6,466 nucleotides of DNA from Candidatus Kapaibacterium sp. (GTDB taxonomy: Bacteria > Bacteroidota > Ignavibacteria > Kapaibacteriales > UBA961). Of the stretch, positions 1 to 4,668 are shown one piece after another (position 1 is the stretch's first letter; the number at the start of each line of letters is the position of its first letter). The notes beneath the pieces are model-generated. The model saw nothing but the letters and a program-made list of their open reading frames with translations. It ran no database searches and was not told the origin of the DNA. The stretch lies in the NCBI GenBank assembly GCA_023253875.1, contig JALRFC010000108.1:1-6466 (forward strand). The letters run 5' to 3'. Position numbers and translations under genes: made by a program.

Positions 1-367
1 TACAGAGTCCGAGAGTGATTTCAGTCAATAACAAGGCAAATTTCTTTTTTGTGAAATCAGCCCATAAAGCAATTGCTGCCAAAGTCGCGATGATATACGT
101 AAATATAGCATATACTTCCGCGGCTTCTTCATGCTCATGCACATAGGACTCTGAAAAGAAAGCTGTTTGCTCGATCATTTCTTCTGCTCTTTCTCCACTT
201 TGCATCGCCATGAATGAAAATACACCGCTTACAATCAATAGGATCAATGCAAATTGCTTGAGAGCATCTGATTTTAAGAAAAAAGCCGAGATTCTGGCTA
301 TGATTGCAATCATCGGTATGATGATAGGAAGATGATTGACCAAAAGATGAATATGTGCATCATTCAT
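1..367 (-). CDS. Small multi-pass membrane protein with conserved His residues (DUF2231-like), 3' end cut by window edge
   Basis: Reading the minus strand from ATG at 367 gives 122 uninterrupted codons that run off the left edge, so the C-terminus is missing. The protein starts MNDAHIHLLVNHLPI. Hydrophobic segments lie at about residues 8-30, 38-55, 86-103 and probably from 109 on. Residues 57-83 form a polar loop with SGERAEEMIEQ and an acidic His cluster (VHEHEEAAE). His5, His7 and His12 at the start of the first helix, together with the GE-AEE ... HEHEEAAE loop, match my memory of a DUF2231-like family of small inner-membrane proteins in Bacteroidota; that assignment is from recall. The clustered His/Glu residues could bind a metal or haem, but this is inference. 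No clear Shine-Dalgarno precedes the start. The next ATG in the other frame (363) stops after 17 codons and was rejected. The gene is divergent from the operon starting at 472. Confidence 0.8.
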   Translation of the reverse strand, partial: MNDAHIHLLVNHLPIIIPMIAIIARISAFFLKSDALKQFALILLIVSGVFSFMAMQSGERAEEMIEQTAFFSESYVHEHEEAAEVYAIFTYIIATLAAIALWADFTKKKFALLLTEITLGLC

Positions 368-471
368 GATGAAAACACTCGAACAGTAAAACAAAAACAA
401 CTGAAACCAACTTACAAAATCGCCGTAATAAATTCGCTTTTCAAACATACAACATTCTTAATAGGATAAGC
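368..471. promoter_or_regulatory. Divergent intergenic region, probable promoters for both flanking genes
   Basis: This 104-bp AT-rich gap separates the minus-strand membrane gene from the plus-strand LolA-like gene, so it should hold two outward promoters. The only motif I can point to is TATGTTTG on the minus strand (plus coordinates 442-449). It fits the Bacteroidota -7 consensus TAnnTTTG, but I see no convincing -33 TTTG at the right distance. No promoter for the plus-strand gene is recognisable. Just before the ATG at 472, AGGA at 463-466 is a plausible weak ribosome binding site with 5-nt spacing. Confidence 0.35.
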
Positions 472-1203
472 ATGAAGACAATCGTGATGCTGATGTTCAT
501 GATGGCAAGTTCCATCTTGATTCAGGCTCAAACTTTGGAATCCATTGTGGCCGGTTATCACAAAGCCATTGGTGGTAAAGACAAATATCCATTGCAAAGC
601 GCAGTGATTATCAAAGCACAGACGCAAGGTGGTGGTGGAGGCGAGAAAAGACCCATGACATTTACGCTCAAAAGTCCGAATAGTTCACGAATGGACCTCG
701 TCATTCAAGCCGGATTAACCTATACCATGGCTTATGATGGAACACAAGCATGGAGCATTCAGCCTTGGACAGGATCAATGGATCCGCAACCAATGAATGC
801 CGATGATGCTCGGGATGCCGGTAGAACCATCAAATTCATTTGGAATGATTTGATCACTGAAGGAAATGATGGCACAATACTCAGCTATGAAGGTAAAGAT
901 GAAATCGAAGGTTCTGAAGTATATAAAGTCCTTGCAAAGCACAAAGATGGAACTGAAATCACCTATTATCTCGACATAGATTCATATCTCATCATCAAAT
1001 GGACCACTCGCTCGATGAATTCCGGAGTGATTGAAGAAAGCGATATGTTCCTTGGTGAATATCAAGTGATTGATGGCAGAACCATGCCATTCGCATTTGA
1101 ATCAAAAATGAATGGGGAGACAATGAGCTCCACTTATGTTAAAGAATATCAATTCAATGCATCTGTTCAAGATGCAATTTTCAGTATGCCCAAAAAACAA
1201 TAA
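472..1203 (+). CDS. LolA-like periplasmic protein (outer membrane lipoprotein-sorting-like family)
   Basis: This 243-aa protein has a short basic start and a hydrophobic stretch ending in ILIQAQ, an export signal with likely cleavage after residue 18 or 20. The mature protein starts TLESIVAGYHKAIGGKDKY, the usual opening of LolA-like proteins of Bacteroidota. It is followed by alternating beta strands: residues 61-67 (MTFTLKS), 73-86, a YDGTQAWSIQPW turn at about 87-98, a helical stretch near 105-125, then strands to the end including FAFESKMNGETMSSTYV. This pattern fits the half-barrel LolA/LolB fold, which binds a lipid or other hydrophobic ligand. The match is to the broad fold, not to genuine LolA, so transport of lipoproteins is only inferred. 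A five-glycine run at residues 53-57 is unusual. ATG 472 was chosen because it directly precedes the signal peptide. The gene ends 15 bp before the next start, so the two are probably one operon. Confidence 0.72.
   Translation: MKTIVMLMFMMASSILIQAQTLESIVAGYHKAIGGKDKYPLQSAVIIKAQTQGGGGGEKRPMTFTLKSPNSSRMDLVIQAGLTYTMAYDGTQAWSIQPWTGSMDPQPMNADDARDAGRTIKFIWNDLITEGNDGTILSYEGKDEIEGSEVYKVLAKHKDGTEITYYLDIDSYLIIKWTTRSMNSGVIEESDMFLGEYQVIDGRTMPFAFESKMNGETMSSTYVKEYQFNASVQDAIFSMPKKQ
628..642 (+). repeat. Short GGN trinucleotide run encoding Gly5
   Basis: Codons GGT GGT GGT GGA GGC encode residues 53-57 of the LolA-like protein, between two beta strands. The run is short and its last two codons are interrupted, so it is more likely a flexible loop than a working slippage site. 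Any slip by 3 nt would keep the frame. Confidence 0.5.
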
Positions 1204-1207
1204 TACG

Positions 1208-1214
1208 CGGAGAC
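1208..1214 (+). promoter_or_regulatory. Ribosome binding site of the Asp-box gene
   Basis: CGGAGAC lies in the 15-bp gap between the two operon genes. Its GGAG core (1209-1212) is 6 nt before ATG 1219. It is the clearest Shine-Dalgarno in the window and supports 1219 as the start. It also suggests that the second gene is loaded with its own ribosomes. Confidence 0.6.
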
Positions 1215-1218
1215 TCAC

Positions 1219-4200
1219 ATGCAAAACAGACTGTTCATTATCGGTCTTTTAATCCTGAGTCAATGCTGTATTGCACAAGCTCAGTTTTCTTCTTTCACCT
1301 TTGGTTCAATGCGAGCCCGTGAAATTGGTCCAGCAACAAGCAGCGGCCGAATCACGGCCATAGAAGCCATTCGTGTGCCGGTGCCCGGTTCGCCATCCGA
1401 AAAAAGACTCACTATCTATGTGGGGTCTGCAGCAGGTGGATTGTGGAAATCAAAAGACAATGGAAATTCATTCAAGCAGATTTTTAATAAAGTACAACAA
1501 CATTCCATCGGCTCGATCGCACTCGATCCGCTTCATCAAGATTCAGTGCTCTGGGTTGGAACAGGTGAGAGTAATGTTCGAAACAGTGTATCTATCGGTG
1601 GTGGTTTATATAAAACCACTGATGGTGGTGAATCATGGAAATTTCTGGGTCTCGAAAAAGTTGAACGCATTGCCAAAGTCGTATTGAATCCCAAGAATCC
1701 TGATATCGCCTTGGTTGCAGGTTTGGGTGCGCTTTGGGGAGATAGCGAAGATCGTGGATTATATCGCACGGAAGATGGTGGAAAAACATTCACGAAAGTG
1801 TTATATGTCAATGAAAAAACCGGTTGTGCAGATGTGGACATCGATCCTGAAAATCCAAATATCTGTTATGCTTCCATGTGGGAATTTCGCAGAAAGGCGT
1901 GGAGCTTTTCTTCCGGTGGACCAGGCTCAGGTTTATATAAAAGCACCGATGCAGGAAAAACATGGACCAAGCTAACAGCATCAATGCCTGAAGGAGATTT
2001 GGGACGTATCATTCTTACGATCGCTCCTTCAAAACCCAGCACTCTCTATGCAATGATGGAATCAAACGCAAGTGGACTCTACCGTTCAGATGATAGAGGA
2101 GAAACGTGGACCAAAACATCCAATGCAGTCAGTGTGACAGCAAGACCATTTTATTTTGCACAATTGGTTGTTGACCCATTGAATCCGGAAAGAGTCTATC
2201 GTCCTTCATTCCAATTGGGTACATCTAATGATGGTGGAAAAACATTCAATGGTTTCAATTATGGCGGTGGCACTCATCCCGATCATCATGCTTTATGGAT
2301 TGATCCTGAGAATACACAGCACTTATTGCTCGGAACCGATGGTGGCGTGTATCGATCATATGATAGAGGTGTCTCTTGGTCAATGTTTAGAAATCTTTCT
2401 GTCGGACAATTCTATCGCATATCTCATGATGTTGAAGAGCCATATAATGTATTCGGTGGTCTGCAAGACAATGGTTCTTGGATGGCTCCTCATAAAATTC
2501 CTGGAGGTGGTGCCATTCAAAATCGTGATTGGTCTCCGACCGGTTGGGGCGATGGTTTTGCCGTACTCCGAGATCGTGTAAATAAAGAAATCATGTATTT
2601 CGAATCACAAGGTGGATCCGCTGTTCGTAGACATCTAAATTCCGGTGAAACAAAGCCCATAGCGCCTTTTGAGGAAGAAGGAGAGAAGAAATTACGCTTC
2701 AATTGGAATACGCCGATGGCACAATCTGTGCAAAATCCCAAAACCTTATATATCGGCTCTCAATATCTTCATCGCTCTTATGATCATGGCGATACTTGGA
2801 CAAGATTGTCTCCGGATCTCACAACGAATGATTCCACGAAATATAATCCCGTGAATTCGGGTGGTGTGACGAGAGATGTGACAAGTGCAGAAAATCATTG
2901 CACGATTTATTCGATTTGTGAATCACCGATTGATCAACAAATCATTTGGGTTGGCACCGATGATGGGAATATTCAAGTGACAACTTCAGGTGGTAAACAA
3001 TGGTCGAATGTTGCGCTAAATCTTCCTTCAAACATTCAAAAAAATACTTGGGTTTCTTGCGTAGAAGCAAGTCATTTTGATAAAGGAACTGTATATGTAA
3101 CGCTTGATAATCACACCCGAGGAGACCATAACACCTATATGCTGAAATCTTCAGATTACGGTAAAACGTGGACTCAATTTAAAGGTGATTCACTACGTGG
3201 ATATGCTCATGTCATACGTGAAGACCTTATGAATCGCAATGTGATTTTTGCAGGAACCGAGTATGGCTTATTCATCTCTATCGATGGTGGAAATTCTTGG
3301 GCGCAATTCAAGAATGATTTGCCAAATGTACCAGTGAGAGATCTTGCCATTCACCCTCAGACTCATGATTTAATCATCGCCACCCATGGTCGTGGTGTAT
3401 TCATCATTGATGATATCTCTCCAATCAGAACTCTTGCTCCAAAAGATTTGCAAAGTGAATTACTCTTCTTGCCAGTACGCCCTAGCGAACAATCCTATGC
3501 AACGAGTTTTCAAGAATTCAATGGCACTGATGAATTTACTGGATCAAATCCGGCTGATGGTGCACGTTTTGCCTATTTTATGAAATCAAGACATATGATT
3601 GGCCCAATGAATATCGATATTCTTGATCCAGTTTCGGGAGAAGTAATATCAAGTGTTCCTGCTTCAAAAAGGAAGGGAATCAATTTGATGTCATGGAATA
3701 TGAGCACCAAAGCGCCTCGTGTGGCAGTTTCCCCTAATACCGGTGGTGGAAATTATGGCTATGCTGTACTTCCGGGAACATATACCGTAAGAGTCCGTAA
3801 GAATGGACAAGAATTCAAAGGTTCCATTACCATCAATTCAGACAAACGCTCGATTCATTCTCCTCAAGATCGTCAAGCACAAAATCAAGTAGCAAAGAGA
3901 CTTTGGTCCATGATAGATGATTTAGCCTATACTGCTGAGCAAACAACGTCTCTTCGAGATTCTCTGAAATTGCGAATGAGAACAATTATTGATGATACAG
4001 ACAAGAAGTATTTGACTGATGCAGTATCTCTACTTGATTCACTTCATAAACAAATGATTGCAGAGAAAAGCACACTTTTTGCTGACAGTGAAGATAAATT
4101 GCGTGAAAAATTGGCAGGAATATATGGTACAATTAATCAATATGCCGGTAAACCAAGCGCAGAGCAAATCAAAAGAATAGACAACTTAGACAAAGATTTG

Positions 4201-4329
4201 CTGTCTCTGAAGAACACACTACAGGCCTTTTATTCCAAACAGTTTGGAAGATGCAATGAGATTATTCAGAAATCAGGCAAAAAACCACTGAATAGACTGT
4301 CCAGACAAGAATTTGACACTGTGGAGTAA
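1219..4329 (+). CDS. Exported multi-Asp-box (BNR / VPS10-sortilin-like) beta-propeller protein
   Basis: This 1036-aa protein begins with a signal peptide (residues 1 to about 21, ending CCIAQAQ). Asp-box motifs of the S-x-D-x-G-x-(T/S)-(W/F) kind recur near residues 78-85, 133-140, 184-191, 242-249, 290-297, 336-343, 380-387, 520-527, 644-651 and 687-694, with a decayed copy at 589-595. That is enough blades for two propellers, as in the sortilin-like 'glycosyl hydrolase' proteins of Bacteroidota and Acidobacteriota. Other family hallmarks are THPDHHALWIDP (about 351-362), GGLQDNGSW (about 413-421), VPVRDLAIHP and HGRGVFIIDDISPIR (723-737). After the propellers come a beta domain with LPGTYTVRVRKNGQEFKG (851-868) and a helical, probably coiled-coil tail (about 885-1025). 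The family name suggests hydrolase activity, but no catalytic set is visible; a scaffold or ligand-binding role is equally likely. There is no T9SS-type C-terminal domain. It probably shares a transcript with the LolA-like gene and ends just before a strong terminator. Confidence 0.88.
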   Translation: MQNRLFIIGLLILSQCCIAQAQFSSFTFGSMRAREIGPATSSGRITAIEAIRVPVPGSPSEKRLTIYVGSAAGGLWKSKDNGNSFKQIFNKVQQHSIGSIALDPLHQDSVLWVGTGESNVRNSVSIGGGLYKTTDGGESWKFLGLEKVERIAKVVLNPKNPDIALVAGLGALWGDSEDRGLYRTEDGGKTFTKVLYVNEKTGCADVDIDPENPNICYASMWEFRRKAWSFSSGGPGSGLYKSTDAGKTWTKLTASMPEGDLGRIILTIAPSKPSTLYAMMESNASGLYRSDDRGETWTKTSNAVSVTARPFYFAQLVVDPLNPERVYRPSFQLGTSNDGGKTFNGFNYGGGTHPDHHALWIDPENTQHLLLGTDGGVYRSYDRGVSWSMFRNLSVGQFYRISHDVEEPYNVFGGLQDNGSWMAPHKIPGGGAIQNRDWSPTGWGDGFAVLRDRVNKEIMYFESQGGSAVRRHLNSGETKPIAPFEEEGEKKLRFNWNTPMAQSVQNPKTLYIGSQYLHRSYDHGDTWTRLSPDLTTNDSTKYNPVNSGGVTRDVTSAENHCTIYSICESPIDQQIIWVGTDDGNIQVTTSGGKQWSNVALNLPSNIQKNTWVSCVEASHFDKGTVYVTLDNHTRGDHNTYMLKSSDYGKTWTQFKGDSLRGYAHVIREDLMNRNVIFAGTEYGLFISIDGGNSWAQFKNDLPNVPVRDLAIHPQTHDLIIATHGRGVFIIDDISPIRTLAPKDLQSELLFLPVRPSEQSYATSFQEFNGTDEFTGSNPADGARFAYFMKSRHMIGPMNIDILDPVSGEVISSVPASKRKGINLMSWNMSTKAPRVAVSPNTGGGNYGYAVLPGTYTVRVRKNGQEFKGSITINSDKRSIHSPQDRQAQNQVAKRLWSMIDDLAYTAEQTTSLRDSLKLRMRTIIDDTDKKYLTDAVSLLDSLHKQMIAEKSTLFADSEDKLREKLAGIYGTINQYAGKPSAEQIKRIDNLDKDLLSLKNTLQAFYSKQFGRCNEIIQKSGKKPLNRLSRQEFDTVE

Positions 4330-4353
4330 AATAGACTATCATTGGAAAGAAAA

Positions 4354-4385
4354 AAGAAAAGCCAAGAGAAATCTTGGCTTTTCTT
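4354..4385 (+). terminator. Strong stem-loop terminator downstream of the operon
   Basis: AAGAAAAGCCAAGA (4354-4367) pairs perfectly with TCTTGGCTTTTCTT (4372-4385) around a GAAA tetraloop, a 14-bp stem with no mismatch. The T-rich strand forms the 3' arm (CTTTTCTT) and the A-rich strand the 5' arm, so it could act in both directions. It begins 24 bp after the stop of the Asp-box gene, the expected place for an intrinsic terminator. Confidence 0.88.
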
Positions 4386-4401
4386 ATGTATTCTGCCCAT
4401 A

Positions 4402-4434
4402 AAATCATAATGTAGGGGGAGAATATTATGATTT
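4402..4434. repeat. AT-rich inverted repeat with G-rich loop
   Basis: AAATCATAAT (4402-4411) is a perfect inverted repeat of ATTATGATTT (4425-4434). The 13-nt loop contains GGGGGAG. Seventeen bases follow the first terminator before this hairpin. It could be a second terminator, an RNA-stability hairpin or a protein-binding palindrome; the sequence does not decide. There is no T-run after it, so a classic terminator is the less likely reading. Confidence 0.5.
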
Positions 4435-4590
4435 GATCAAAAAATGAAGAACTAAGGGAAAATATATCAAAAAAGGCCATAAAGTTAATATTCGAGGACA
4501 ATACCCACAGTTTTACGAGTATTTCAAGGGTATAAATGCTTGTTATCCAATTATAGGCATCATTTTTGATTAGACTATATGTTCAGTAAT

Positions 4591-4621
4591 TGTGTTGACA
4601 CATTGTCAGTCATTGTGTCAA
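4591..4621 (+). promoter_or_regulatory. Overlapping inverted repeats around a TTGACA hexamer: candidate operator/promoter
   Basis: Three inverted repeats overlap here. TTGACACA (4595-4602) mirrors TGTGTCAA (4614-4621), TGACA (4596-4600) mirrors TGTCA (4604-4608), and TGTGT (4591-4595) mirrors ACACA (4598-4602). TTGACA at 4595-4600 is a perfect sigma70 -35 hexamer, but the best -10 candidate at normal spacing (GTCAAT, 4617-4622) is poor. This suggests either an activator-dependent promoter or an operator. It lies 48-78 bp before the fibre-like gene's chosen start. Confidence 0.45.
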
Positions 4622-4668
4622 TACCTTACTTGAATTTGTTACTAAAGACTATACTTCAAAGAGTACAT

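Larger units (their letters stand above)
4330..4668. other. 339-bp intergenic region between the operon and the fibre-like gene
   Basis: No convincing gene is present. The plus-strand ATGs here lead to stops within a few codons, except ATG 4579, which is in frame with the next gene. The region holds a strong terminator at its left end, a second AT-rich hairpin at 4402-4434, and an inverted-repeat cluster at 4591-4621 with a TTGACA hexamer. The stretch 4435-4590 is AT-rich and shows nothing else I can support. Confidence 0.7.

Noticed and set aside
412..627. Minus-strand open frame of 71 codons across the start of the LolA-like gene
   Set aside because: It overlaps the signal-peptide region of a well-supported gene and its translation shows no domain or membrane pattern.
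1373..3583. Several short plus- and minus-strand open frames of 60-120 codons inside the Asp-box gene
   Set aside because: All overlap the long frame with its repeated motifs and look like out-of-frame shadows of the Asp-box repeats.
4262..4501. Minus-strand open frame of 79 codons across the terminator
   Set aside because: It passes through the perfect 14-bp terminator stem, and its hydrophobic Phe/Ile/Ser-rich translation is what AT-rich DNA gives by chance.
4595..4621. CRP/FNR-type box
   Set aside because: The half-sites TTGAC and GTCA are 5 or 14 bp apart rather than the required 4, so the class of regulator cannot be named.
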